A DNA stretch of 61,539 bases from Bradyrhizobium sp. LTSP885 (GCF_000938305.1 NZ_JYMT01000023.1:1-61539); one strand, 5' to 3'; numbered from the stretch's first letter, positions 10,489-19,637 are shown. Notes: generated by a model not told the origin, from the sequence alone. Translations and numbers: made by a program.

Positions 10489-12234
10489 ATGGCGCTGACA
10501 GCAACGATGTCACGACGGCTGTTTGCCGCGCTCCTGGTGATCGGTCTCTTCGCGCCGGCGCTTGGCCAGGAGCAGCGCCGCTTCTACACGCCGCCGGCCG
10601 CTGATGCTATTCACAGCATTCCCGCCGAACACGGCATGGTGGTGGCGCAGGAGAAGCTTGCCGCGCGCATCGGCGCCGACATCCTGCGCCAGGGCGGCAA
10701 CGCGGTCGACGCCGCAGTCGCGACCGGCTTTGCGATGGCGGTGACCTATCCGCGCGCCGGCAATATCGGCGGCGGCGGCTTCATGGTGATCCATCTTGCC
10801 GAGCATGACGCGAACATCGCGATCGACTATCGCGAGACCGCACCGCAAGCCGCCACACGCGACATGTTCTTAGGCGCCGACGGCAAGCCCGATCCCGACA
10901 AGTCGCGCAATTCCGCGCTCGGCATCGGCGTGCCCGGCACCGTGGCGGGATTGGCGCTGGCGCTGGAGAGATACGGCTCCGGCCAATTCACGCTGGCCCA
11001 GATCCTGAAACCCGCGATCGATCTGGCGCGCGACGGCTTCATCATCACCGACGACACATCAGATACGCTGGGAGACATGTATCGCCGCATGTCGCGCTGG
11101 CCGGGTACGGCCAAGACCTTTTCCCATGCCGACGGCACGCCGCTGCACGAAGGCGACCGCCTGGTCCAGAGCGATCTCGCCGCAACGCTGACGGCGATTT
11201 CCGAACAGGGTCCGCGCGGCTTCTACGAGGGCGCGGTCGCCGAGAAGCTCGTCAAGGGCATCGGAAATGCCGGCGGCATCATCGGCGTCGACGACCTGAA
11301 ATCCTATCAGGCTGTCATTCGCACCCCGGTGCGCGGGACCTATCGCGGCTACGACATCGTCTCGATGCCGCAGCCTTCCTCCGGCGGCATCGTGCTGCTG
11401 GAGATCCTCAACATTATCGAAGGTTTCCCGATGTCCGACATGAAGCAAGGCTCGGCGGCCTCGCTACATGCGATGATCGAGGCGATGAAGCGCGCCTATG
11501 CCGATCGTGCGCGCTATCTTGGCGATCCCGCCTTCGTCGACGCGCCAACGCAATTGTTGATCTCGAAGGACTACGCCGCCAAGCAGCGTGCGACCATCGA
11601 TCTTATCCGCGCCACACCCTGGACCGACATCCAGAATGCGAAGCCGCCGCACGAGGGCAGCAACACCACGCACTATTCCGTTGTCGACTCCAGCGGCAAC
11701 GCCGTCAGCAATACCTACACGCTCAACTTCCCCTATGGCGTCGGCCTCGTTGCCGACGGCACCGGCGTGCTGCTCAACAACGAGCTCGACGATTTCACCG
11801 CAGCACCGGGTGCCTCCAACGCCTTCGGCCTGGTCGGTTTCGAGGCCAATCTGCCCGGACCCGGCAAGCGGCCGCTGTCGTCGATGGCGCCGACCATCGT
11901 GCTGAAGGCGGGCCGTCCGGTGCTGGTGACGGGCACGCCCGGCGGCAGCCGCATCATCTCGGCGGTGACGCAGATCATCGTCGACGTCATCGACTACAGG
12001 ATGGATATCGCCGCTGCGGTCGCGGCGCCACGGGTGCATCACCAATGGCTGCCCGACGAGGTCCGGATCGAGCGCGGCTTTCCGGACGATGTGCTCGTCG
12101 AATTGAAGGCCAAGGGCCACACGCTGGTCGAGCCGCTCGGCTATTCCTCGGCCAATTCGATTGCGGTGACGCCCAACGGCCTGCTCGGCGCGCCCGACCC
12201 GCGCACGCGCGGCTCGGAGGCCGCGGGGCAGTGA
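10489..12234 (+). CDS. ggt: Gamma-glutamyltranspeptidase
   Basis: A 581-residue secreted N-terminal-nucleophile hydrolase that cleaves the gamma-glutamyl bond of glutathione and transfers or hydrolyses it in the periplasm. The signal peptide is residues 1-26, with a hydrophobic core LLVIGLFAPALG. The self-processing Thr is in SNTTHYSVVD (about residue 391), so the precursor splits into large and small subunits; downstream GTPGGSRI and PLSSMAP are substrate-binding motifs. Start ATG 10489 has GGGAG upstream; the in-frame codons before it do not form a leader. Confidence 0.95.
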   Translation: MALTATMSRRLFAALLVIGLFAPALGQEQRRFYTPPAADAIHSIPAEHGMVVAQEKLAARIGADILRQGGNAVDAAVATGFAMAVTYPRAGNIGGGGFMVIHLAEHDANIAIDYRETAPQAATRDMFLGADGKPDPDKSRNSALGIGVPGTVAGLALALERYGSGQFTLAQILKPAIDLARDGFIITDDTSDTLGDMYRRMSRWPGTAKTFSHADGTPLHEGDRLVQSDLAATLTAISEQGPRGFYEGAVAEKLVKGIGNAGGIIGVDDLKSYQAVIRTPVRGTYRGYDIVSMPQPSSGGIVLLEILNIIEGFPMSDMKQGSAASLHAMIEAMKRAYADRARYLGDPAFVDAPTQLLISKDYAAKQRATIDLIRATPWTDIQNAKPPHEGSNTTHYSVVDSSGNAVSNTYTLNFPYGVGLVADGTGVLLNNELDDFTAAPGASNAFGLVGFEANLPGPGKRPLSSMAPTIVLKAGRPVLVTGTPGGSRIISAVTQIIVDVIDYRMDIAAAVAAPRVHHQWLPDEVRIERGFPDDVLVELKAKGHTLVEPLGYSSANSIAVTPNGLLGAPDPRTRGSEAAGQ

Positions 12235-12237
12235 ACC

Positions 12238-12279
12238 GTGGGTGGGCACGGCGCAAATGCGCCTTTGCCCGCCCACCAG
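12238..12279. repeat. Short inverted repeat after ggt
   Basis: Arms gtgggtgggca and tgcccgcccac enclose a second small stem gcgca/tgcgc. No T-run follows, so it looks like a short palindromic element rather than a classical terminator, although it lies immediately after the ggt stop. Confidence 0.6.
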
Positions 12280-12360
12280 CATCGCGCTAGGTTGCTCACT
12301 TCCGCGCAAGTCCGGCCGCGGAGTGCAAAAAGCCGGTGACACGTTTCTCCGGGGGAACGC

Positions 12361-13659
12361 ATGAGCACGGCCGAGTCCAAGCCGATCGAGGTCGCCGAGA
12401 TCGAGGACACCAGTCTCCTCGCCTTCTACCGCGACATGAATCTGCCGGAGCGGCGCACGTTCTGGGCCTGCGCGTCGGGCTGGACGCTCGACGGCATGGA
12501 CTTCATGATCTATCCGCTCGTGATCGGCACCATCATCACATTGTGGAAGGTCGACCCCGGCACCGCGGGGCTCGCCGGCACCGTGACGCTGTTGGCCTCC
12601 GCTGTCGGCGGCTGGCTCGGCGGCTATCTCGCCGACCGCATCGGCCGGGTGAAGACGCTGCAGCTCACCATCGCCTGGTTCTCGGTGTTTTCGCTGGTCT
12701 GCGCCGTCGTGCAGAACTTCGATCAGCTGTTGATTGCCCGCGCGCTGCTCGGCTTGGGCTTCGGCGGCGAATGGGCGGCCGGTGCGGTGCTGATCGGCGA
12801 GGCGATCCGGCCGCAATATCGCGGACGCGCGGTCGGTTCGGTGCAATCCGGATGGGCGATCGGCTGGGGCCTTGCAGTGCTGGCCCAGGCGATCCTGTTC
12901 TCTTACCTGCCGGCGGAGAACGCATGGCGCTGGATGTTCGTGATCGGCGCATTGCCGGCGCTGCTGGTGTTCTATCTCCGCCGCTACGTCAAGGAGCCGG
13001 AGATATCGGCCGCGACAATGGCGCAGCAGCAAGCGTCCGGGACCGGCCCCGCCTCGCTGTTGGAAATTTTTCAGGGGCCGATCCTGAAGACAACGCTGCT
13101 GGCGTCGCTGGTCGGAACCGGCATGCAGGGCGGTTATTACGCGATCACCTTCTGGGTGCCGCGCTTCCTCACCACTGAGCGCCATCTCTCGGTGGTCGGC
13201 TCGACCGGCTATCTTGCAACGCTGATCATCGGCTCGTTCATTGGCTATCTCGTCGGCGCCTGGCTCGCCGACCGCATCGGCCGGCGCAATCTGTTCCTGA
13301 TCTTCTCGCTCGGCGCCATCGCCATCGTGCTGCTCTACACCCAGCTGCCGCTCTCCAATGAAGTGCTGTGGGTGCTGGGCTTCCCGCTCGGCTTCTTCGC
13401 CTCGGGCTATTTCTCCGGCATGGGCGCGTTCCTCACCGAGCTCTATCCGACGCGGCTGCGCGGCTCCGGCCAGGGCTTTTGCTACAATTTCGGCCGCGGC
13501 ATCGGCGCGCTGTTCCCGTTCCTGGTCGGCGCACTGTCGACCACCACCACGCTCGCAAACGCGATCGCGATCTTCGCGGTGGCAGCCTATGGCCTGTTCT
13601 TCGTCGCCGCCTACGCGCTGCCGGAGACCCGCGGCCGCGTGCTGCATGCCGGTGGGTGA
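12361..13659 (+). CDS. MFS transporter (sugar/aromatic-acid symporter type)
   Basis: A 432-residue, 12-TM secondary transporter. The cytoplasmic-loop signatures LADRIGRVKT after TM2 and LADRIGRRNLF after TM8 show the duplicated six-helix units. LGLGFGGEWAAGAVLIGE in TM4 resembles the aromatic acid/H+ and metabolite/H+ symporters. FLTELYPTRLRGSGQG is also characteristic. Start ATG 12361 follows a GGGGGAA Shine-Dalgarno region. It may form a unit with the SDR gene downstream, although a long palindrome lies between them. The substrate is unknown. Confidence 0.88.
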   Translation: MSTAESKPIEVAEIEDTSLLAFYRDMNLPERRTFWACASGWTLDGMDFMIYPLVIGTIITLWKVDPGTAGLAGTVTLLASAVGGWLGGYLADRIGRVKTLQLTIAWFSVFSLVCAVVQNFDQLLIARALLGLGFGGEWAAGAVLIGEAIRPQYRGRAVGSVQSGWAIGWGLAVLAQAILFSYLPAENAWRWMFVIGALPALLVFYLRRYVKEPEISAATMAQQQASGTGPASLLEIFQGPILKTTLLASLVGTGMQGGYYAITFWVPRFLTTERHLSVVGSTGYLATLIIGSFIGYLVGAWLADRIGRRNLFLIFSLGAIAIVLLYTQLPLSNEVLWVLGFPLGFFASGYFSGMGAFLTELYPTRLRGSGQGFCYNFGRGIGALFPFLVGALSTTTTLANAIAIFAVAAYGLFFVAAYALPETRGRVLHAGG

Positions 13660-13700
13660 TTTATCGCGGTCGCGCGACGAGCGCGCCGCTTGCTTTGCTT

Positions 13701-13828
13701 CGCCTCTCCCCTTGTGGGAGAGGCCGGATTGCATCGCGAGATGCAATCCGGGTGAGGGGTATCTCTCCGCGCATTACGCCGCATGGAGAGATACCCCTCA
13801 CCCCCAACCCTCTCCCACAGAGGGAGCC
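13701..13828. repeat. Palindromic element, cctctccc family, copy 1
   Basis: Nested inverted repeats: cctctccccttgtgggagagg at the left; gcatcgcgagatgc and atctctcc/ggagagat in the middle; cctctcccacagagggag at the right. The same architecture (gagagg-ccggattgcat...atccgggtgagggg...caaccctctccc) recurs at 50412-50561. It lies between the MFS and SDR genes. Confidence 0.82.
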
Positions 13829-13866
13829 ATCGTGTCGTGCGTCCCTAACCATAGAGGAGCCAGCAG

Positions 13867-14742
13867 ATGACATCCCTCAAAGGCAAGACGCTGTTCATCT
13901 CGGGTGCGAGCCGCGGCATCGGGCTGGCGATTGCGCTTCGTGCCGCGCGCGACGGCGCCAATGTCGCGATCGCGGCGAAGACCGCCGAGCCGCATCCGAA
14001 GCTGAAAGGCACGATCTACACCGCGGCCGACGAGGTCCGCGCCGCCGGCGGCAAGGCGCTGCCTGTCGTTTGCGATATCAGGGATGAGGCGCAGGTGATG
14101 GCGGCGATCGAACAGACCGTCGCAGCGTTCGGCGGCATCGACATCTGCGTCAACAATGCCAGTGCCATCAGCCTGACCAACTCGCAGGCGACGGACATGA
14201 AGCGGTTCGACCTGATGATGGGAATCAACACGCGCGGCACCTTCATGGTGTCGAAATACTGCATCCCCCATCTGAAGAAGGCGCCGAATCCACACATCCT
14301 GATGCTGTCGCCGCCGCTCGACATGAAGACGAAATGGTTCGAGCACTCGACCGCCTATACGATGGCGAAATTCGGCATGAGCATGTGCGTGCTCGGGTTG
14401 GCCGGCGAGCTGAAATCCGCCGGTATCGCCGTCAACGCACTGTGGCCGCGCACCACGATCGCGACCGCTGCGGTCGGTAATCTGCTCGGCGGCGACGCGA
14501 TGATGCGCGTGAGCCGCACGCCTGACATCATGGCCGATGCGGCCCATGCGATCTTCACCCGGCCATCGCGCGAATTCACCGGACACTTCTGCATCGACGA
14601 CAAGGTGCTCTACGCCAACGGAGTGCGTGACTTCGAGCGTTATCGCGTCGACCCGTCGTTACAGCTGATGTCGGATTTCTTCGTGCCTGATGACGACGTG
14701 CCGCCGCCCGGCGTCACCGTGCAGCCGCTGCCGTCGCGCTAG
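13867..14742 (+). CDS. SDR oxidoreductase, HSDL2-like
   Basis: A 291-residue classical short-chain dehydrogenase/reductase. The NAD(P) motif GASRGIG is at residues 13-19, followed by the conserved NNAS and the catalytic Tyr-X3-Lys in YTMAK (about residue 164). KTAEPHPKLKGTI after beta-2, and SPPLDM where the catalytic Ser region lies, are hallmarks of the hydroxysteroid dehydrogenase-like 2 group. The substrate is not predictable. Its stop TAG shares a CTAG tetranucleotide with the stop of the convergent GIY-YIG gene. Confidence 0.9.
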   Translation: MTSLKGKTLFISGASRGIGLAIALRAARDGANVAIAAKTAEPHPKLKGTIYTAADEVRAAGGKALPVVCDIRDEAQVMAAIEQTVAAFGGIDICVNNASAISLTNSQATDMKRFDLMMGINTRGTFMVSKYCIPHLKKAPNPHILMLSPPLDMKTKWFEHSTAYTMAKFGMSMCVLGLAGELKSAGIAVNALWPRTTIATAAVGNLLGGDAMMRVSRTPDIMADAAHAIFTRPSREFTGHFCIDDKVLYANGVRDFERYRVDPSLQLMSDFFVPDDDVPPPGVTVQPLPSR

Positions 14743-15074
14743 ACCGCGGACGCGTTCAACTCCGCGCGCCAGTGCTGCAGGCGTTCCTTGAGCAGCCGAT
14801 CGCGCACATAGGCCAGTTCCTCGTCCTCGATGCGCTCGAGCGTTTCGAGCGAAAGGCTCGCTTCGCCATGCGCCGACCAGGCGCGCTGCAACTCCACGTT
14901 CCGATGATTGCCCATGCGCAGCGAGAACCAGATGCGATTCTGGATCTTCTCGATATCGAGCGCTTGCCCAACCCAGACCTCGCCGGTCGCGCGGCAGCGG
15001 ACCGCGAAGATACCGGCGACGCTCGCGCGCTTCTTGTAGTCGGCAATGGCAAGCTTTCGGGCGTCGGTGTTCAC
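14739..15074 (-). CDS. GIY-YIG nuclease-family protein
   Basis: A 111-residue protein. The segment AGIFAVRCRATGEVWVGQ carries degenerate GIY (GIF) and YIG (WVG) motifs, followed by a helix with NRIWFSLRMGNHRN whose Arg residues match the family pattern. It is a stand-alone domain of the type found in Rhizobiales; the target and any catalytic activity are unknown. Start GTG 15074 is chosen because GGAGGAG lies 5 nt upstream; an in-frame GTG at 15125 would translate through that site. Two ATCCGGGTA direct repeats upstream may be operators. Confidence 0.75.
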   Translation of the reverse strand: MNTDARKLAIADYKKRASVAGIFAVRCRATGEVWVGQALDIEKIQNRIWFSLRMGNHRNVELQRAWSAHGEASLSLETLERIEDEELAYVRDRLLKERLQHWRAELNASAV

Positions 15075-15104
15075 AGCGGCTCCTCCGGATCTGGCGCCAT
15101 AGTT

Positions 15105-15145
15105 ATATCCGGGTATTATTGACACCGCAATTAAATCCGGGTAAA
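15105..15145. promoter_or_regulatory. Tandem ATCCGGGTA direct repeats upstream of the GIY-YIG gene
   Basis: ATCCGGGTA occurs at 15107-15115 and again at 15135-15143, each with an AT-rich left flank (tat/taa), 28 bp apart in the same orientation. They lie 33-70 bp upstream of the GIY-YIG start, where a repressor or activator would act. No cognate regulator is identified. Confidence 0.5.
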
Positions 15146-15191
15146 ACTAGCCAAATCGAAATCCGGTCGAGCTGTCGCGATGACTCAAGAT

Positions 15192-15857
15192 TTATCGGCC
15201 GACCTGATACGGCCCGCCCTTCTCCAGCGCGCGCGCATAGGCCGGGCGTGCGTGAATGCGCGAAAGGAATGCGACGCATTTCGGATGGCCGTCCTCGAGC
15301 CCGCCGCGCGCCGAGGCCGCTTCGAGCGGAAAGCTCATCTGGATGTCGGCGCCGGAAAATTCATTGCCGGCGAACCACTCGCTCTTGCCGAGCTCGCCCT
15401 CCCAATAGGCCATGTGCTGCTTGATCTGCGGATTGACCAGCGTGGTGAGCGCCTGATTGGAGACCTTGCGCACCAGCGGCCGCAGCAGCGCCGGCGCGCG
15501 CTTCGGCATCAGCGTGAACAACAGCTTCAACAGCAGCGGCGTCATCGCCGATCCCTCGGCATAGTGCAGCCAATAGGTGTAGCGCAGCCGTTCCGGCGTA
15601 TCAGCCGGTGGAATCAGGCGGCCATTGCCGTAGGTACCGATGATGTATTCGAGGATCGCACCGGATTCCGCGACCGTGTTGCCATTGTCGGTGATCACAG
15701 GCGACTTGCCGAGCGGATGGATCGCGCGCAGCTCCTTCGGCGCCCGCATGTCGGGCTGCCGCTGATATCGCACGATCTCGTAGGGCACGCCCAATTCCTC
15801 GAGCAGCCACAGCACGCGCTGCGAGCGGGAATTGTTGAGATGATGAACGGTCAGCAT
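15192..15857 (-). CDS. Glutathione S-transferase
   Basis: A 221-residue cytosolic GST. The N-terminal thioredoxin-like domain contains NSRSQRVLWLLEELG and the GSH-binding HPLGKSPVI...ESGAILEY; an all-helical C-terminal domain follows. The Ser of NNSRSQRV is the likely catalytic residue. Start ATG 15857 follows AGGGGA; the in-frame upstream extension is not GST-like. It is divergent from the DUF2239 gene with only 68 bp between starts, so the two share a promoter region. Confidence 0.92.
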   Translation of the reverse strand: MLTVHHLNNSRSQRVLWLLEELGVPYEIVRYQRQPDMRAPKELRAIHPLGKSPVITDNGNTVAESGAILEYIIGTYGNGRLIPPADTPERLRYTYWLHYAEGSAMTPLLLKLLFTLMPKRAPALLRPLVRKVSNQALTTLVNPQIKQHMAYWEGELGKSEWFAGNEFSGADIQMSFPLEAASARGGLEDGHPKCVAFLSRIHARPAYARALEKGGPYQVGR

Positions 15858-15925
15858 TGGCGTCCCCTGGTCTGTCGCGGCCTCGATCGGCCGGGCAATA
15901 TATCGAGCAACCGTCGAGGTCCGCA

Positions 15926-16513
15926 ATGAACCCAGCCTATGTCGCCTTCGAGGGCGAGCGCTGCATCGCGGCAGGGGATCTCATCGAGGTCGCCCGCGCC
16001 GCCAGGCAACTGCTCGATCAGCGCAAGGACGCGGCGATCCTTGTGTTCAACGGCCGCACTTCAGCCCTGGTCGACATCGATTTCCGCGGCTCGATCGATG
16101 ACGTGCTGGCGCGCCTGCCGAAGCCGAAAGCCCCTGTGGAAGAGGAGCAAGCCGTGCCCCCTGCGCCGCGCGGCCCCGGTCGCCCAAAGCTCGGCGTCGT
16201 CGCGCGCGAGATCACGCTGTTGCCGCGGCATTGGGACTGGCTGGCGCAGCAGAAGGGCGGCGCATCGGTCGCGATCCGCAAATTAATCGACGAGGCACGG
16301 CGCAACAGCGGCGACAAGGACCGCACGCGCCTCGCCCAGGACGCCGCCTACCGCTTCATGACGACGATGGCCGGCAACCGGCCGCATTACGAGGATGCGA
16401 TCCGCGCCCTCTTCGCACACGACCGCCGGCGCTTTGTGACATTGATCGCCGACTGGCCGGCCGACATTCGCGACCATGCGATCGGGCTCGCCTACAGCGA
16501 TCAAGCGGACTAG
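15926..16513 (+). CDS. DUF2239 family protein
   Basis: A 195-residue soluble protein. The N-terminal part has FEGERCIAAGDL and LVFNGRTSALVDIDFRGS; a Pro-rich linker with RGPGRPKLGVVAREITLLPRHW follows, where GRPK resembles an AT-hook; then a helical C-terminal half. This layout defines DUF2239. The family looks like a ribbon-helix-helix or AT-hook-like DNA-binding protein, but no function is established. It is divergent from the GST gene. Confidence 0.8.
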   Translation: MNPAYVAFEGERCIAAGDLIEVARAARQLLDQRKDAAILVFNGRTSALVDIDFRGSIDDVLARLPKPKAPVEEEQAVPPAPRGPGRPKLGVVAREITLLPRHWDWLAQQKGGASVAIRKLIDEARRNSGDKDRTRLAQDAAYRFMTTMAGNRPHYEDAIRALFAHDRRRFVTLIADWPADIRDHAIGLAYSDQAD

Positions 16514-16544
16514 CTCCGCACAACCTCATTCCTGGAATCTGAAC

Positions 16545-17894
16545 GTGTCCACCATCCCATCTCTTCGGAAGGCATTCCTGCTCTTCCTCGCACCGATGTT
16601 GCTGAGCAACATCCTCCAATCCTTGTTCGGCACCATCAATGGCGTCTATCTCGGCCAGATGATCGGGGTCGACGCGCTCGCGGCCGCGTCGGTGTTCTTC
16701 CCGGTGATGTTCTTCTTCATCTCCTTCGTCATCGGATTGAGCGCAGGCGCCTCCGTCATGATCGGCCAGGCCTGGGGTGCCCGCGAGCCCGAGAGGGTGA
16801 AGGCGGTCGCAGGCACGACCATGACCGTGACGCTGTTGCTGGCGCTGGCAATCGCGATCTTCGGTGGTCTGTTCACGCGTCCGCTCCTGATCGCGCTGGC
16901 CACGCCGTCCGACGTCCTCGACGCGGCGGTGTCCTATGCGCGGATCATGATGATCTTCATGCCGGTCACCTTCGCGTTCCTGCTGCTCGCGGCGATGATG
17001 CGCGGCGTCGGCGACACCGTGACACCGCTGATCGCGCTGACGGTCTCGACGATCGTCGGCCTCGTGGTGACCCCGGCCCTGATCCGCGGCTGGTTCGGCC
17101 TGCCCATGATCGGCGTGGCCAGTGCGGCTGTCGCCTCTGCGGTCTCGGGCGTGGTCACGCTGCTGTGGTTGCATGTCTACATGTTGCGGCGTCGGCACCC
17201 ACTTGCGTTCGACACCGCATTCCTGCGCGCGATGCGGCCCAACGCTGCGCTGCTGCGGATCGTGCTGCGGCTCGGCATTCCGACCGCGATCGGCATGGTC
17301 GTGGTCTCGCTCGCCGAGCTGGTGTTGCTTGGCCTCGTCAACGGCTTTGGCTCCAACGCCACCGCCGCCTACGGCGCGGTCAACCAGGTGATCAGCTATG
17401 TGCAGTTTCCGGCGATCTCGATCGCGATCTCGGTGTCGATCTTCGGCGCGCAGGCGATCGGCCGCGGCGATTCCGGCCGGATCGGCGCCATCGTCAGGAC
17501 CGGGTTGGAGATGAATCTCGCGCTGACCGGCGGACTGGTCGTGCTCGGCTATCTGTTTGCACATCCCCTGATGGGTTTCTTCATCGTCGACAGCGCAGTG
17601 CTCGCGCTGGCCGAAGGGCTGCTGCACATCGTGCTTTGGAGCATCGTTCTGTTCGGCATGGCGACGGTGTTTTCCGGCGCGATGCGCGCCGGCGGCACGG
17701 TGTGGATGCCGCTGTTGATCTCGATCCTGGCGATCACGCTGGTCGAGGTACCGGTCGCGACCCTGCTCAGCCGTACGATCGGCATCCAGGGCGTCTGGAT
17801 CGCCTATCCGGTCACGTTTGCAACCATGTTCGTTTTGCAGATGGCCTATTACGGACTGGTATGGCGCAAGCAAACAATCACGCGGCTGATTTGA
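16545..17894 (+). CDS. MATE-family efflux transporter
   Basis: A 449-residue inner-membrane protein with 12 hydrophobic helices in two similar halves. P-M-L-L-S-N near the N-terminus, the QMIGVDALAAASV segment and RGVGDTVTPL at the domain boundary are MATE signatures. It is expected to export cationic drugs or metabolites using a H+ or Na+ gradient. GTG 16545 is taken as start because the hydrophobic N-helix begins right after it and the upstream residues overlap the end of the DUF2239 gene; ATG 16476 remains possible. Confidence 0.88.
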   Translation: MSTIPSLRKAFLLFLAPMLLSNILQSLFGTINGVYLGQMIGVDALAAASVFFPVMFFFISFVIGLSAGASVMIGQAWGAREPERVKAVAGTTMTVTLLLALAIAIFGGLFTRPLLIALATPSDVLDAAVSYARIMMIFMPVTFAFLLLAAMMRGVGDTVTPLIALTVSTIVGLVVTPALIRGWFGLPMIGVASAAVASAVSGVVTLLWLHVYMLRRRHPLAFDTAFLRAMRPNAALLRIVLRLGIPTAIGMVVVSLAELVLLGLVNGFGSNATAAYGAVNQVISYVQFPAISIAISVSIFGAQAIGRGDSGRIGAIVRTGLEMNLALTGGLVVLGYLFAHPLMGFFIVDSAVLALAEGLLHIVLWSIVLFGMATVFSGAMRAGGTVWMPLLISILAITLVEVPVATLLSRTIGIQGVWIAYPVTFATMFVLQMAYYGLVWRKQTITRLI

Positions 17895-18004
17895 CATCGC
17901 GCGCCGCGCCTCACATGATGATTATCATATTCTAGTGATGGCACCTGCGACAGCAGACCCATGCTGAGCAAGCCCATCCTAAACGAGCCTAAGGGAGCAC
18001 TGCC

Positions 18005-18610
18005 GTGAGCCAGAATCCGGAATTCCTGTTTGATTTCGGCAGCCCCAATGCTTTCCTGAGCCATGAAGCGATCCCGGCGATCGAAAAGCGCACCGGCGTC
18101 AAATTCGAGTATGTCCCGATCCTGCTTGGCGGCATCTTCAAGGCCACCAACAACAAGTCGCCGGCCGAGACGCTCGCCGGCGTCAAGAACAAACCCGAGT
18201 TCCAGAAAATCGAGACCGAGCGCTTCATCAAGCGCTTCAACGTGAAGCCTTACATCTGGAACCCGTTCTTCCCGGTCAACACGCTGAACCTGATGCGGGC
18301 TGCGGTCGCCGCCCAGCTCGAAGGCGTCTTCGAAAACTACATCGAGGCGGCGTTCCACCATATGTGGGTCGAGCCAAAGAAGATGGACGATCCGGAAGTG
18401 GCCGCCAAAGCCTTGAACGCCTCGGGCCTTGATGGGGCCAAACTGCTCGCCCGCGGACAGGAAGCCGAGGTCAAGGCCAAGCTGATCGCATACACCCAGT
18501 CCGCCGTGGAGCGCGGCGCATTCGGCTCGCCGACCTTCTTCGTCGGAACGGAGATCTTCTTCGGCAAGGAGCAGCTGCGCGAGGTCGAGGAAATGGTGTC
18601 GGAAAAGTGA
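18005..18610 (+). CDS. 2-hydroxychromene-2-carboxylate isomerase-like (DsbA/kappa-GST fold)
   Basis: A 201-residue protein of the DsbA-fold kappa-GST group. FDFGSPNAFLSH near the N-terminus holds the catalytic Ser of the NahD-type isomerases, and GSPTFFVGTEIFFGKEQL at the C-terminus has the family's cis-Pro loop. NahD works in naphthalene degradation, but no other such genes are here, so a general glutathione-dependent isomerase role is as likely. Start GTG 18005 is preceded by GGGAG. It is followed by a palindromic tract and then a ketopantoate reductase-like gene. Confidence 0.87.
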   Translation: MSQNPEFLFDFGSPNAFLSHEAIPAIEKRTGVKFEYVPILLGGIFKATNNKSPAETLAGVKNKPEFQKIETERFIKRFNVKPYIWNPFFPVNTLNLMRAAVAAQLEGVFENYIEAAFHHMWVEPKKMDDPEVAAKALNASGLDGAKLLARGQEAEVKAKLIAYTQSAVERGAFGSPTFFVGTEIFFGKEQLREVEEMVSEK

Positions 18611-18614
18611 GATG

Positions 18615-18684
18615 AGCGAATAGTGTATAGCGAGTAGCGAATGGTGCGCTGCCGTCTATATCTATTCGCTATTCGCCATTCGCC
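18615..18684. repeat. AT-richer inverted repeat (gcgaatag / ctattcgc)
   Basis: Left arm agcgaatagtgtatagcgag and right arm ctattcgctattcgccattc can pair imperfectly. The gcgaat unit repeats several times on each side. It lies between the isomerase-like and PanE-like genes. Confidence 0.65.
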
Positions 18685-18719
18685 CCCTGGCAGCGAACAA
18701 CAAAGAAGGACTAAATCCC

Positions 18720-19637
18720 ATGCGCGTTCTCGTGGTCGGTGCCGGTGCAATCGGCGGTTACTTTGGCGGCCGGATGCTTCAAGCCGGCCGCGATGTCACC
18801 TTTTTGGTGCGGCCCAAACGCGCGTCCGAGCTGGCGACGGCCGGTCTCGTCATCAAGAGCCCGAACGGCGACGTCACGCTGAAGAACCCGCCGACCGTGC
18901 AGGCCGACAAGTTGTCGGAAAAGTTCGACGTCGTGCTGTTGAGCTGCAAGGCGTTCGATCTCGAGGATGCGATCAAGTCGTTTGCTCCCGCGGTCGGCGA
19001 CAACACCGCGATCATTCCGCTGCTCAACGGCATGCTGCATCTCGACGCGCTGGACCAGAAATTCGGCAGCCCCCGCGTGCTCGGCGGGCTCTGCGCGATT
19101 GCGGCGACGCTGAACGAGGCGCGCGAGGTGGTGCAACTGCAGCCGATGCAGTCGCTGACGTTCGGCGAACGCGCGGGCGGCATGTCGGATCGGGTGCGTG
19201 CGATCGCAGAGACGTTCTCCTGCATCAATGGCGCGGCCGCAAGCGAGCACGTGATGCAGGATATGTGGGAGAAGTGGGTGTTCCTGGCCTCGCTCGCTGC
19301 CTCCACCAGCCTGATGCGAACGTCAGTGGGCAACATCCTGGCCGCGCCCGGCGGCAAGGATTTCCTGCTCGGCATCCTCGAGGAATGCAGCGCGATCGCC
19401 GGCGCCGCGGGCCACTTGCCCGGCGGCCCGTTCTTCCAGCGCACCCGCGGACTGCTGACCACCGAAGGCTCGCCGATGACGGCCTCAATGTTCCGCGACA
19501 TCAAGGGTGGCCTGCCTGTTGAAGCCGATCACGTGATCGGCGACCTGATCGTGCGTGCCGATGCCGCGAAGATCCCGGTGCCGAAGCTGCGCACTGCGTA
19601 TACCCATCTCAAGGCGTATGAGAAGCAGCGGGGATGA
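18720..19637 (+). CDS. Ketopantoate reductase family protein (PanE/ApbA)
   Basis: A 305-residue NADPH-dependent reductase with the Rossmann motif GAGAIGGYFGG at residues 7-17. The C-terminal domain (from about 180) includes the conserved Lys in WEKWVFLASLAAST. PanE makes pantoate for coenzyme A synthesis, but genomes of this group hold several paralogues; without panB/panC alongside, the substrate is uncertain. Start ATG 18720 follows AAGAAGGA. Confidence 0.88.
   Translation: MRVLVVGAGAIGGYFGGRMLQAGRDVTFLVRPKRASELATAGLVIKSPNGDVTLKNPPTVQADKLSEKFDVVLLSCKAFDLEDAIKSFAPAVGDNTAIIPLLNGMLHLDALDQKFGSPRVLGGLCAIAATLNEAREVVQLQPMQSLTFGERAGGMSDRVRAIAETFSCINGAAASEHVMQDMWEKWVFLASLAASTSLMRTSVGNILAAPGGKDFLLGILEECSAIAGAAGHLPGGPFFQRTRGLLTTEGSPMTASMFRDIKGGLPVEADHVIGDLIVRADAAKIPVPKLRTAYTHLKAYEKQRG

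Noticed and set aside
11464..13746. Long minus-strand open frame (760 codons)
   Set aside because: It is antisense to ggt and an MFS gene, has Arg/His/Asp-rich low-complexity translation and matches no family; it is a high-GC shadow.
16356..17897. Minus-strand open frame over the MATE gene
   Set aside because: It is His/Asp/Arg-rich low-complexity antisense with no motif; the plus strand has a full MATE transporter.
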